A DNA stretch of 64,000 nt from Chitinophaga sancti. Lineage in GTDB: Bacteria > Bacteroidota > Bacteroidia > Chitinophagales > Chitinophagaceae. Below are positions 9,649 to 18,551 of this stretch, in pieces (the first letter of the stretch is position 1; the number at the start of each line of letters is the position of its first letter). Where the stretch lies: assembly GCF_034424315.1 (NCBI RefSeq), contig NZ_CP139972.1, positions 992,001 to 1,056,000 on the forward strand. Reading direction: 5' to 3'. Below the pieces are notes generated by a model, which was given only the letters and a program-made list of their open reading frames with translations, did no database searches and was not told the origin of the DNA. The translations under genes were made by a program, and so were the position numbers.

Positions 9649-10752
9649 TTATACATTGAAACGGAAGTGCATTACATCACCATCCGCCACGATATACTCT
9701 TTCCCTTCAATTCTCAGGCGACCATTATCCCTCGCGCCACTTTCAGAGCCATACTTCACAAAATCATCATACGCAATCACCTCCGCTTTGATAAAGCCCT
9801 TCTCAAAATCAGTATGGATCACGCTCGCAGCCTGCGGTGCTTTCCATCCTTTATGAATGGTCCATGCTCTTACTTCCTGTACACCCGCTGTAAAGTAGGT
9901 GATCAGGTCCAGCAGGTTGTAAGCAGAGCGGATCAGGCGGTTCAGGCCTGGCTCTGTGAGGTGATATTCGGAGAGGAACAGTTCCTTGTCTGCCGGATCT
10001 TCCATTTCAGAGATCTGTGCTTCGATGGTATTGTTCATTACGATCACCTGCGCGCCTTCAGCTTTTACGCCTTCCTGCAGTGCCTGTGAATATTTATTAC
10101 CGGTGTGCATGCTGGCTTCATCAACGTTTGCCACATACAGTACTGGTTTTTCTGTGAGCAGGAACAGGTCAGCGATCGCTACACGTTCTTCCTTGCTCAG
10201 GCCCAGTTCACGGATATTTTTACCTTTCTCCAGGTGTTCCTGGCATTTTTTCAGTATTTCAAATTCAACCTTTGCTTTCGGATCTCCACCGGTTTTAGCC
10301 ATCTTTTCAGTACGGGCTACCTTCTTTTCCACGCTCTCCAGGTCTTTCAGCTGCAGTTCAGTATCGATGATTTCCTTATCGCTGATAGGGTTGATCGCAC
10401 CTTCTTCGCGGAGGATGTTTTCATCTTCGAAGCAACGAATTACGTGTACGATGGCGTCTACCTCACGGATATTGGCGAGGAACTTGTTCCCCAGACCTTC
10501 ACCTTTACTGGCACCTTTTACCAGGCCGGCGATGTCTACGAATTCGATAGTAGTAGGAACGATCCTGTTGGGGTTTACCAGCTCAGCCAGTTTGCTCAGC
10601 CTGGTATCCGGCACATCCACCAGACCTACGTTAGGTTCAATAGTACAAAAACGGTAGTTGCTAGCCTGCGCCTTTGCGCTGTTGCTCACCGCATTAAACA
10701 ATGTCGATTTTCCCACATTCGGTAATCCAACAATTCCTGCTTGTAACGCCAT
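9649..10752 (-). CDS. ychF: Redox-regulated ATPase YchF (Obg-family P-loop NTPase)
   Basis: A 367-residue protein of standard YchF length. The G1/P-loop GLPNVGKST is at residues 8-16, the G3-type DIAGLVKGASKGEGLGN follows near residue 75, and an all-helical insert and a C-terminal TGS domain (ending EYIVADGDVMHFRFNV) complete the family layout. YchF binds ATP rather than GTP and associates with ribosomes, with roles in stress responses and translation. A promoter-like minus-strand element with one mismatch to TAnnTTTG (10771-10778) and a TTG 18 bases upstream sit before the gene. It is divergent from the SpmA-SpmB gene. Confidence 0.96.
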   Translation of the reverse strand: MALQAGIVGLPNVGKSTLFNAVSNSAKAQASNYRFCTIEPNVGLVDVPDTRLSKLAELVNPNRIVPTTIEFVDIAGLVKGASKGEGLGNKFLANIREVDAIVHVIRCFEDENILREEGAINPISDKEIIDTELQLKDLESVEKKVARTEKMAKTGGDPKAKVEFEILKKCQEHLEKGKNIRELGLSKEERVAIADLFLLTEKPVLYVANVDEASMHTGNKYSQALQEGVKAEGAQVIVMNNTIEAQISEMEDPADKELFLSEYHLTEPGLNRLIRSAYNLLDLITYFTAGVQEVRAWTIHKGWKAPQAASVIHTDFEKGFIKAEVIAYDDFVKYGSESGARDNGRLRIEGKEYIVADGDVMHFRFNV

Positions 10753-10825
10753 TTTTTTAAAAAATTTGCGCGAAGATAGTACTTTTTTAACGTAATCAAT
10801 AAGTTTTGCCCGGAACCGCCCCCCC

Positions 10826-10856
10826 TTGCACTCCGGCCAAAAATTTATTACATTTA
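10826..10856 (+). promoter_or_regulatory. Probable promoter of the SpmA-SpmB gene
   Basis: TTG (10826-10828) is separated by 20 bases from TACATTTA (10849-10856), which differs from TAnnTTTG only at the last base. It lies 30 bases before the ATG at 10887. Confidence 0.4.
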
Positions 10857-10886
10857 CCGGATTACTTATATAACCAATCTACATTC

Positions 10887-12125
10887 ATGGCTTTAAACTA
10901 CGTTTGGCTGGCTTTTTTCCTGATTTCCTTCGTCGTTGCGCTCTTCAAACTGATTGTGCTCGGCGATACAACCGTCTTTTCCACCGTCATGACCAGTATG
11001 TTCGACAGTGCTAAAACCGGGGCAGAGATCTCCCTGGGCCTGGCCGGGATCATGACCTTCTGGCTGGGGATGATGAAGGTCGGGGAAAAAGCAGGGATGA
11101 TCGAAGTGTTTGCCAAAGCCGTGACCCCCTTCTTCTCAAAATTGTTTCCGTCCATTCCAAAGGGCAACCCTGCCATGGGCTCTATGCTCATGAACTTCAG
11201 TGCCAATGCCCTGGGCCTGGACAATGCCGCTACGCCCCTGGGCCTGAAAGCCATGAAGCAGCTGCAGGAGATCAATAAAGAGCCAGAGACCGCCAGCGAT
11301 GCCCAGATCATGTTCCTGGTGCTCAATACCGCGGGTATCACCCTCATTCCTACCTCGGTCATTGCTATACGACTGGCGCAACATGCCGCCAACCCGGCCG
11401 ATATTTTCATTCCTACCCTTATTGGAACACTCATTTCCTTTATATCGGGCATGATAGCTGTAGCCATCTACCAGCGCCTGAACCTTTTCAAATTACCCGT
11501 ACTCATCTTTTTGGGCATTTTCGGGGCCTTGCTGGCCCTCCTGTATTATGCCATGCATAACCTTCCTGCCGAACAAATAGCGACGTATACGAGCTTAATA
11601 GGCGGCCTGGTGATCTTTTCCATCATTGTATCCTTCCTCACCCTGGGCCTGATCAAAAAAGTGAATGTATACGATGTATTCATCGAAGGGGCGAAAGAAG
11701 GGTTCCAGACTTCGGTGATGATCATTCCTTACCTGGTAGCTATGCTATGTGGTATTGCGGCCTTCCGCGCCACCGGCTGCCTGGATTATGTAACCGGGGC
11801 TATCGGTGCTGTTGTGGGCTGGATGGGGCTGAATACCGATTTCGTACCCGTGCTGCCGGTGGGCATCATGAAGACCTTTAGCGGTGGCGCTGCCCGTGGC
11901 CTGATGGTAGACACGATCGTGCATTATGGCGTGGATTCCTTCCAGGGGAAACTGGCCAGCGTGATCCAGGGTTCTACCGAAACAACCTTTTATATCCTGG
12001 CCGTATACTTCGGATCTGTAAATATTAAAAACACCAGGTATGCCCTTACCTGTGGCCTGATCGCAGATGTGGTAGGCCTGATCGGCGCTATTATCATCGG
12101 GTATATTTTCTTCTGGAAACCATAA
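10887..12125 (+). CDS. Fused SpmA-SpmB nucleoside-recognition membrane protein
   Basis: A 412-residue multi-pass membrane protein. The start at 10887 (MALNYVWLAFF) is preferred; the frame is open upstream but only from a TTG without a hydrophobic start. The N-terminal half resembles spore maturation protein A (GLAGIMTFWLGMMKVGEKAG; MNFSANALGLDNAATPLGLK) and the C-terminal half resembles SpmB (SGGAARGLMVDTIVHYG), so both gate-type domains sit in one chain. Such proteins occur in non-sporulating Bacteroidota and are probable transporters of unknown substrate. It is followed 50 bases later by a YeiH-type transporter gene, probably in the same unit. Confidence 0.85.
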   Translation: MALNYVWLAFFLISFVVALFKLIVLGDTTVFSTVMTSMFDSAKTGAEISLGLAGIMTFWLGMMKVGEKAGMIEVFAKAVTPFFSKLFPSIPKGNPAMGSMLMNFSANALGLDNAATPLGLKAMKQLQEINKEPETASDAQIMFLVLNTAGITLIPTSVIAIRLAQHAANPADIFIPTLIGTLISFISGMIAVAIYQRLNLFKLPVLIFLGIFGALLALLYYAMHNLPAEQIATYTSLIGGLVIFSIIVSFLTLGLIKKVNVYDVFIEGAKEGFQTSVMIIPYLVAMLCGIAAFRATGCLDYVTGAIGAVVGWMGLNTDFVPVLPVGIMKTFSGGAARGLMVDTIVHYGVDSFQGKLASVIQGSTETTFYILAVYFGSVNIKNTRYALTCGLIADVVGLIGAIIIGYIFFWKP

Positions 12126-12175
12126 ACCTTATTTACTATCTTACAGGCACCACCACGAACGAAAAAACCTTATGC

Positions 12176-13372
12176 ATGCTTACTAAGAAAATCCACGAAG
12201 ACTGGATCGCTGTCATCATAGCGTTCCTTACGATTGCATTTATTACTGTTGGTCTCAAGCCCTTTTTCGGAACTGATATCCTTACTAAAACCGGTTCGGG
12301 CTTCATCTGGGTAGCCGCCAGCCTGTTCATCGCAAAAGTACTGAGCCGCGGTACGGCAGATTATTTAAAATTGCTGCCGGCTTTAGTGGTGGTGGTATTA
12401 ATTACGCTGGTAGCACAGATCGTAGCCAGTACTGCTATCATGAAAGCATACGGCATTGAAGTGGTACTCTTTAGCCTGATCCTGGGACTGCTTATCAGTA
12501 ATACGGTGGGGGTACCTGCCTGGTTGAAACCTGCCATTCAAACGGAACTCTATATCAAGATAGGCCTGGTATTATTAGGCTGTACTGTCTTATTCCAGGA
12601 TATTGTCAAAGCCGGTGCCTTAGGGATCATTCAATCTGTAGCCGTGGTATTTACGGTATGGTATTTCAGTTTCTGGTTGTGTAAGAAATTAGGACTGGAT
12701 GATGAATTCAGGATGATGATCTCCAGTGCTGTATCTATTTGCGGGGTGTCTGCGGCAATTGCCACGGCAGGTGCGATTGAGGGGGATAACAAGAAACTCT
12801 CTCATGTCATTTCGCTGGTACTGATCGTGGCGATCCCGATGATGCTGTTCATGCCTTACATTGCGAAGTGGGCGGGCATGTCTCCGGCGGTGGCGGGTGC
12901 CTGGCTGGGTGGTACCATTGATACCTCCGGTGCGGTAGTTGCAGCGGGTACGATGCTGGGTGAAGAAGCCCTGAAATATGCGACGCTGGTGAAGTTCTCG
13001 CAGAATGTATTATTGGGCTTAGCGGCGTTCTTCATTTCTTTATACTGGTCTTATTCCAGGAAAGAAGCCAATTACGAAAAGCCAACACTGAAAACGATCT
13101 GGGAACGCTTTCCTAAGTTTGTATTAGGGTTTGTGATTGCTTCCTTATTCTTCTCTTTTGCACTCAGTCCGACGATGGTGGCGACCATCAAAGGTAGTAT
13201 CAAGGAATTACAGACTTACTGGTTTGCCTTAGCGTTTACCTGCATCGGGCTGGAAACAAAGTTCACCGATATTTTTAGTATGGAAAGAGGACGCCCTGCT
13301 ATGGCGTTTATCATTGCACAGGTGTTTAATATCTTCTTTACACTGGGGATTGCTTATTTGGTGTTTGGGTAA
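12176..13372 (+). CDS. YeiH-type (UPF0324) putative sulfate exporter
   Basis: A 398-residue membrane protein with about ten hydrophobic segments. It has the family signature SICGVSAAIA near residue 188 and the partner motif AGAWLGGTIDTSGAVVAAG near residue 240. Members are called putative sulfate exporters, but few have been tested, so the substrate is open. It lies 50 bases after the SpmA-SpmB gene. No plus-strand terminator is evident after it; the downstream hairpins fit minus-strand termination. Confidence 0.85.
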   Translation: MLTKKIHEDWIAVIIAFLTIAFITVGLKPFFGTDILTKTGSGFIWVAASLFIAKVLSRGTADYLKLLPALVVVVLITLVAQIVASTAIMKAYGIEVVLFSLILGLLISNTVGVPAWLKPAIQTELYIKIGLVLLGCTVLFQDIVKAGALGIIQSVAVVFTVWYFSFWLCKKLGLDDEFRMMISSAVSICGVSAAIATAGAIEGDNKKLSHVISLVLIVAIPMMLFMPYIAKWAGMSPAVAGAWLGGTIDTSGAVVAAGTMLGEEALKYATLVKFSQNVLLGLAAFFISLYWSYSRKEANYEKPTLKTIWERFPKFVLGFVIASLFFSFALSPTMVATIKGSIKELQTYWFALAFTCIGLETKFTDIFSMERGRPAMAFIIAQVFNIFFTLGIAYLVFG

Positions 13373-13415
13373 TAAAACATTCATGAAACAGGGAATTCAC
13401 CAATCATGTTCAGAA

Positions 13416-13476
13416 AAAAGAAGAGCCCTGCGGCCATAGGTCGCAGGGCTCGAAAAAACCACAGGATGGCCTGTGG
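13416..13476 (-). terminator. Two tandem minus-strand terminators
   Basis: First in the direction of transcription is a perfect seven-base stem (13459-13465 with 13470-13476) followed by six T on the minus strand. Next is a ten-base stem (13423-13432 with 13442-13451) followed by another T-rich run. Both serve the thiamine-binding-type gene upstream on the minus strand. Confidence 0.8.
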
Positions 13477-13491
13477 CCGGCTTAAAATAGA

Positions 13492-13785
13492 TTAGTCGTA
13501 TTTCTCCATTTTGTCATCGATGTATACATCCGCATCTTTTTTGATCTGCATTTTGATGTAACAGATGAGTTGTGATGCACCGGCTTTGAAGCATACTTCC
13601 TGTGCCTGTTTCACCACTGCCATTACTTCATCGTACTTCCCTTCTATCACTGTTTCAAAAGGGCATACCCTGTATTTGAGACCGGAGTTATGAATGACTG
13701 CAATCGCCTCATCTACGGTGGCATATACCTTCTCTGGCGCTACTGTAGGCAAAATCTGTAAAGCTACGTTAATCGTGTGTTCCAT
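13492..13785 (-). CDS. Thiamine-binding-type small protein (MTH1187/YkoF-like)
   Basis: A 97-residue cytoplasmic protein matching the MTH1187/DUF77 ferredoxin-fold family (ALQILPTVAPEKVYATVDEAIAVI; YRVCPFETVIEGKYDEVMAVV). Members bind thiamine or related ligands, or are of unknown function. The ATG at 13785 overlaps the TAA stop of the preceding gene (TAATG), so its translation is probably coupled to the GNAT-nitrilase gene; an ATG at 13797 in the same frame is the alternative. Two terminators follow. The link with an amidohydrolase fusion is unexplained. Confidence 0.82.
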   Translation of the reverse strand: MEHTINVALQILPTVAPEKVYATVDEAIAVIHNSGLKYRVCPFETVIEGKYDEVMAVVKQAQEVCFKAGASQLICYIKMQIKKDADVYIDDKMEKYD

Positions 13786-15302
13786 TATTTTTTCCATTTT
13801 ACTTCGTACAAATCTTTTCGTATATCCTTTTTAGTCTGCACACTACCGAATGCATGCAGCTCTTTCAATAATACCAGGTCTACATCAGCAATCACCACCA
13901 TTTCTGTATTTGTGGTGGCATCTGCTTTCACCCCTGTTACAGGAAATGCGAAGTCAGAAGGCGTGAGTACGGCACTCTGTGCATATTGCAGGTCCATATT
14001 ATTCACTTTGGGTAAATTTCCTACACAACCGGCAATCGCTACATAACATTCATTTTCGATCGCTCTTGCCTGTGCACAGAAGCGTACCCGGTTGAAAGCG
14101 TGCTGTGTATCTGTGAGGAAAGGCACAAATAGGATCTGCATGCCTTCTTCTGCCAGGATGCGTGAAGGTTCAGGGAATTCCACATCGTAGCAGATCTGGA
14201 TCCCGATTTTGCCACAATCTGTATCGAAGGTCTTCAGTTCGTTGCCGCCTTTGATCCCCCATGCGTATACTTCGCTTGGTGTAGGATGGATCTTGATATA
14301 GTGTTCAAAGGTACCATCTCTGCGGCAGAGATAAGAAATATTATAAAGTGCATCCTCGATTAATATCGGCATGCTGCCTGTAATGATATTTACATTGTAT
14401 GCCACGGACTTGCTTACAAACCAATCCCTGATCTCTTCGGTATATTGTGCTACGCCCCGAATGGCCTTAGCGGAGTCCATCTGGCTGAATTCTGCCATCA
14501 GCGGGGCATTGAACAGTTCCGGGAAAACGACGAAATCTGATCCGTAGTCACTGACTGCATCAATGAAATACTCCACCTGCTGCAGGAAGCCCTCCAGGCC
14601 TGCATAATCTCTCATCTGCCATTGTACGAGGCCAATGCGCACGGTAGATTTGTTATAGCGCACGGTATCGATATCTTTTTCATAGTAGATATTGTACCAC
14701 TGTAACAAGGTCGCAAAGCCCCTGCTGGCTTCATCATTTGGCAGGTAGTTCTTCAGTATTTTCTTTACAAGAAAGTCGTTGGAAAACTGGAAGGTCAGTG
14801 TAGGATCATAAATTTCTTTATCTCTCACTTTCTCGATATAGTCACGGGGTGTGAGCTGGTCTGCAAACTTTTCGTAATTGGGGATGCGGCCACCGGCTAC
14901 AATACCACGCAGGTTCAGGCGCTCGCAGAGGTTTTTGCGGGCATCGTATAGTCTGCGTGCCAGTCGTTTGCCCCTGAAATCCGGGTGTACAAATACTTCA
15001 ATGCCATATAGTACATCCCCTTTAATATCGTGTGTGTTGAACGTATAATACCCTGTGATCTGCTCATAGGTATGGTCATCACCATACTTTTCATAATCGA
15101 CAATGATGGACAATGCACAGCCCACTACCTTTTCATTGACGGCAATGGCGATCTGCCCTTCCGGGAAGATATCTATCAGCCTGCGCAAAGTTGGCTCCCG
15201 CCAGTAGCTGCCGGCCATATCCGGGTAGGCCCTTAACATGGATTCCTTTAAATCAATGTAATCTTCTGCGGTCAATTGCCTGATTTCTACAGTTTCTGAC
15301 AT
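13785..15302 (-). CDS. GNAT acetyltransferase-nitrilase fusion
   Basis: A 505-residue two-domain enzyme. Residues about 5-215 form a GNAT domain (VFVHPDFRGKRLARRLYDAR is the acetyl-CoA-binding region). Residues about 225-500 are a carbon-nitrogen hydrolase with the full nitrilase triad: Glu262 in FPELF, Lys337 in YIKIHPTP and Cys371 in IGIQICYDVEFPE. The nitrilase superfamily hydrolyses amide or nitrile C-N bonds, so the fusion may acylate and deamidate related substrates; the real substrate is unknown. The stop overlaps the start of the thiamine-binding-type gene. Confidence 0.9.
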   Translation of the reverse strand: MSETVEIRQLTAEDYIDLKESMLRAYPDMAGSYWREPTLRRLIDIFPEGQIAIAVNEKVVGCALSIIVDYEKYGDDHTYEQITGYYTFNTHDIKGDVLYGIEVFVHPDFRGKRLARRLYDARKNLCERLNLRGIVAGGRIPNYEKFADQLTPRDYIEKVRDKEIYDPTLTFQFSNDFLVKKILKNYLPNDEASRGFATLLQWYNIYYEKDIDTVRYNKSTVRIGLVQWQMRDYAGLEGFLQQVEYFIDAVSDYGSDFVVFPELFNAPLMAEFSQMDSAKAIRGVAQYTEEIRDWFVSKSVAYNVNIITGSMPILIEDALYNISYLCRRDGTFEHYIKIHPTPSEVYAWGIKGGNELKTFDTDCGKIGIQICYDVEFPEPSRILAEEGMQILFVPFLTDTQHAFNRVRFCAQARAIENECYVAIAGCVGNLPKVNNMDLQYAQSAVLTPSDFAFPVTGVKADATTNTEMVVIADVDLVLLKELHAFGSVQTKKDIRKDLYEVKWKK

Positions 15303-15332
15303 GGTTTCTTCAATTTACAGGCAATTTAAAGT

Positions 15333-15363
15333 AAAAAGGGCATATCATTACGATACACCCTTT
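15333..15363 (-). terminator. Minus-strand terminator of the polysaccharide operon
   Basis: A twelve-base stem including two G-T pairs (15352-15363 with 15335-15346) and a five-base loop, followed by five T on the minus strand. It ends the operon running from 22114 to 15427. Confidence 0.75.
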
Positions 15364-15426
15364 CTGCTGATTTTTCGCATATTCCCCCGACAGCTTGCGG
15401 GGTTTTCCTTTAGTATGAGAGGGAAA

Positions 15427-16635
15427 CTATTGATTCAGGAGGTCCTGAATATAGATGACCTTATTATTTTGTGTTTGTAAAAACGCTTTATTCGCACGGC
15501 CAATGTGCAGGAATGCTTTCACCTGCCTGATGAAAAATACGGGCAGATAAAACAGTGCACTCACTGTTTTCCTGTCTGTGCTCATCACCGCTACGATGAT
15601 GAAGAATGACAGGGGGAACAGCACCATGGCAATGATCCAGCCCAGCATCCATACAGGTGAGATAAAATAGTTCGCAGCGGCAAAGAAAGCGGCTCCCACT
15701 ACCTGCAGGAACAAGGGTGGCCGCAGTAAATTGAACCCGAAGTATACGAGGTTAAAATTCCCTTTGCGCAGGCCTGTCAGGAGCACATCCCAGCCGTATT
15801 TAAAATATTTAAAGTAGGCATTGATCCACCTGGTACGTTGTGTTTCCAGGGCATCGCCACTGTCTATTTTTTCATCGTATACTTTCGCATCTTCAGCATA
15901 GGCCAGCTGCGGAATGAGTTTCACAATATCTGCCTGGATCTTCTTATCAAATCCTCCCAGGAAGTTGCGATAGATGACCTGCTTGTACAAAGCGGTCTCG
16001 ATGGCAATACCGAGGCCCCAGATATTAGCGGATAAGCCCATTTCCATGCGCATGCGCCTGTCGATGAAATTGCTGAAATAGTTACCTGCTGCATCCAGCT
16101 GGGCATATATGCTATCGTTGTTCTTTGCCAGCATATTGGTTTGCACGGCGCGGTAACCTTTATTGAAATACCTGTTTAACACCTGGAGATAATCAGGATG
16201 CAGGAGATTATCAGCATCCAGAATGATCATTGCATCGTGTGTTGCATCAAAGTGATTGATGGCATAGTCGATGGAACGGATCTTCGCATTAAGCGGTACT
16301 TCGGGCAGTAATACTTTCACCTGTGGATCAGCATTGTACCCGATGTTTGCAGTTTCACATCCATCGGCCACCACATACACTTTGAAGTGCCGGTATGTTT
16401 GCCTGAGTACTGAATCTACGAGGGGTGGCACCAATTGCAGGTTCTTATGTGCGGTGATGATCACAGCAAAAGAATAATTCTTCCCTGGTGTTTCGGTATT
16501 TGTTTTCTTCTTAGCAAAGAGAGCACCAAATAATTTCTTTATGCCATAAATGAGCAAAAGGAATGCTGGCTGGAGCAGGTATGCTGCCAGTAAAAGCTGA
16601 ATCGCTGCAAAGCAGACAAAGAGAATTGACCACAT
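15427..16635 (-). CDS. Membrane-anchored family 2 glycosyltransferase
   Basis: A 402-residue protein. The ATG at 16635 is chosen because it lies one base after the stop of the upstream methyltransferase gene and starts a membrane helix (MWSILFVCFAAIQLLLA). A GT-A domain follows (AVIITAHKNLQLVPPLVDSV; donor/metal motif DADN; acceptor region with DALETQRTRW, a QxxRW-like motif), then C-terminal membrane segments. These traits fit a processive-type GT2 that adds sugars at the inner face of the membrane. It is the last gene of the minus-strand polysaccharide operon. Confidence 0.88.
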   Translation of the reverse strand: MWSILFVCFAAIQLLLAAYLLQPAFLLLIYGIKKLFGALFAKKKTNTETPGKNYSFAVIITAHKNLQLVPPLVDSVLRQTYRHFKVYVVADGCETANIGYNADPQVKVLLPEVPLNAKIRSIDYAINHFDATHDAMIILDADNLLHPDYLQVLNRYFNKGYRAVQTNMLAKNNDSIYAQLDAAGNYFSNFIDRRMRMEMGLSANIWGLGIAIETALYKQVIYRNFLGGFDKKIQADIVKLIPQLAYAEDAKVYDEKIDSGDALETQRTRWINAYFKYFKYGWDVLLTGLRKGNFNLVYFGFNLLRPPLFLQVVGAAFFAAANYFISPVWMLGWIIAMVLFPLSFFIIVAVMSTDRKTVSALFYLPVFFIRQVKAFLHIGRANKAFLQTQNNKVIYIQDLLNQ

Positions 16636-16636
16636 A

Positions 16637-17404
16637 TTAATTTGCTTTTTCCCACACAGAAAAGAACCCTCCAGTAAAGCGGTATGGCAGTGCATCGGCG
16701 ACTTTACAATCGAGCCACTGTAATGCACGTACTTTTTTCGCTACGAATGAGAAGGGAAATACATCCTCAATAAAATTTGCTTTCCCAAAACGGACGATGC
16801 GGAATTTGTTTTGTGCAGACAAATTTTCCAGGTCTGTTTTGTTGAAAAATTGCACATGATCGAGATTATCGGCAGCGGATTGCACAGTGGTACCTGTGTA
16901 GCCCAGTGCTTTTTTGACACTGACCACGGCTCTCCATGGCCAGCTGTTTTTTTCACGCATAGCTAGTACGGGGCGGGTTACAAACAGTTCGCGGGGGCCG
17001 CTTCCATTTGGTACTGTTACGATCAGTACACCGTCCTGTTTCAATGACTGGTACAATACTTTCAATAAGGAAGAGGGATCCTGCAGGTGTTCCAGTACTT
17101 CGCTGCAGATGATGGCATCGAAGGAATCGCCCTGTGCCACCAGTTTCTCAGCGCTGATCACGTCGAACCGCACATTGGGCAGTGTATTCAGGGTGCGTGC
17201 ACGGGCGATGGTGGCCTCGCTCACATCGATGCCCAGTACATTGAAACCCAGTTTGCCCAGGTGACGGCTGATCACACCGTTGCCACAGCCTACATCCAGT
17301 ACCCTGGCGTCTGACTTCGCCTTGCCTTGCAGTGCATTGCTGATAAAGTCAAGCCGCTTTCTGTCAGCGATTCTATCATATTCGTATGTAATAGTAGTAG
17401 TCAT
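16637..17404 (-). CDS. Class I SAM-dependent methyltransferase
   Basis: A 255-residue soluble protein with a Rossmann-type SAM-binding fold: motif I VLDVGCGNGVISRHLG near residue 36, the acidic strand end VLGIDVS, and motif IV FDAIICSEVLEHL near residue 95. It resembles the UbiG/Methyltransf_11 group. Inside a glycan operon it probably methylates a sugar or a lipid-linked glycan, but the substrate is inferred from position only. It lies 13 bases after the GT4 gene and one base before the next GT2. Confidence 0.85.
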   Translation of the reverse strand: MTTTITYEYDRIADRKRLDFISNALQGKAKSDARVLDVGCGNGVISRHLGKLGFNVLGIDVSEATIARARTLNTLPNVRFDVISAEKLVAQGDSFDAIICSEVLEHLQDPSSLLKVLYQSLKQDGVLIVTVPNGSGPRELFVTRPVLAMREKNSWPWRAVVSVKKALGYTGTTVQSAADNLDHVQFFNKTDLENLSAQNKFRIVRFGKANFIEDVFPFSFVAKKVRALQWLDCKVADALPYRFTGGFFSVWEKAN

Positions 17405-17417
17405 GATTCGTATCCGG

Positions 17418-18551
17418 TTAATTTTTATGATCCAGCACGTTCCTGTACAGGTGTTCTACCTGGCGGGTCATGCCTTTTGCACAATAATGCTGATTCACGG
17501 TAGCCGCTGCAGCCTGCTGCAGGGATGTGCGCAATGCCACATCTGTGTGTAAGGTACCGATGGCGGTAGCAAGGGCGGCGGGGTCACGGGCGGGTACAAC
17601 CAGTCCGTTCTGCCTGTCGGCTACAATTTCTTTGGAGCCATCTACTGCGGTCACTATAACGGCTTTTCTCATCGCCATGGCTTCCAGCAGCCCGATGGGC
17701 AGTCCTTCCCAGAGGGAGGGTAAACAATAAACATCTATTGCCTGTAACAATGCCGGCACGTCGCCGCGGAATGGCTGAAATACGATGTGGTCAGCGATGC
17801 CCAGTGTGGCAGCCAGTGATACCATCCCTTCTTTCAGATCGCCCTCTCCTACTACCAGTAAGGTGATATTGGAATGCTGCTCCAATACCTTTTTAAAGGC
17901 GTATACGAGGGTGAAAGGATCTTTTTGGTGTGTGATGCGGGCAATGTATCCAACCACGGTATTTGAGGCTGGAATGCCTAATTCTGTGCGGATGGTGTTT
18001 GCCGCATTGTCGGGATTGAAGCGGCTGAGGTCTATCCCGTTATTGATCACGGTGGATTTAAAGCCGGAAAAGTGTTGCACCCCTGTATCCCTGTTGGAAG
18101 CGGAAACAGAGATGTTTGCTTTGGTGCCGCTGGTGAGCAATCTTTCTGACCATATCCTGGCCTGTTTTTGCAGGAAAGGCTGATCATCGTGAAATGACCA
18201 GCCATGGATAGTGTATAACAAAGGTCGGCCACTCATGCGGGCGGGAATGTACAGATTGCTGGCAGCACGGGAACCGTGGGCATGAACGATGTCAATCTGT
18301 TCGTCCTGTATAAGCGTTTTGACCCGTTTCCAGCAGGAGGGATCGAATGCTTTCAGGGAAGGAATTACATAATGGCGTATACCCATTTCCTGCAGGCGCG
18401 TGATCATGGCACCATCTGTAAAAGACAGCACCACCGGCTCAAAGCGCTCTTTGTCCATGGCATCCACCAGGCTGAGTACGTGGGATTCCCCACCGCCTAT
18501 CAGTCCCTGGCGGATGGCCTGCAAAACCTTTATTTTTGGTGTGTTGTTCAT
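17418..18551 (-). CDS. Family 4 glycosyltransferase
   Basis: A 377-residue GT-B enzyme. The N-terminal half opens with QAIRQGLIGGGESHVLSLVD, the glycine-rich acceptor-side loop. The C-terminal half carries VVGYIARITHQKDP, LLVVGEGDLKEGM and the nucleotide-sugar EX7E-type motif in SLWEGLPIGLLEAMA. It should transfer a sugar from a nucleotide donor to the growing polysaccharide repeat unit on the cytoplasmic side. Its ATG overlaps the stop of the upstream epimerase gene (TAATG), so the two are translationally coupled. Confidence 0.9.
   Translation of the reverse strand: MNNTPKIKVLQAIRQGLIGGGESHVLSLVDAMDKERFEPVVLSFTDGAMITRLQEMGIRHYVIPSLKAFDPSCWKRVKTLIQDEQIDIVHAHGSRAASNLYIPARMSGRPLLYTIHGWSFHDDQPFLQKQARIWSERLLTSGTKANISVSASNRDTGVQHFSGFKSTVINNGIDLSRFNPDNAANTIRTELGIPASNTVVGYIARITHQKDPFTLVYAFKKVLEQHSNITLLVVGEGDLKEGMVSLAATLGIADHIVFQPFRGDVPALLQAIDVYCLPSLWEGLPIGLLEAMAMRKAVIVTAVDGSKEIVADRQNGLVVPARDPAALATAIGTLHTDVALRTSLQQAAAATVNQHYCAKGMTRQVEHLYRNVLDHKN

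Noticed and set aside
15381..15409. A CCCC/GGGG hairpin followed by T on the plus strand.
   Set aside because: No plus-strand gene ends upstream of it, and on the minus strand it lacks a T-run. The better minus-strand terminator is at 15333-15363.
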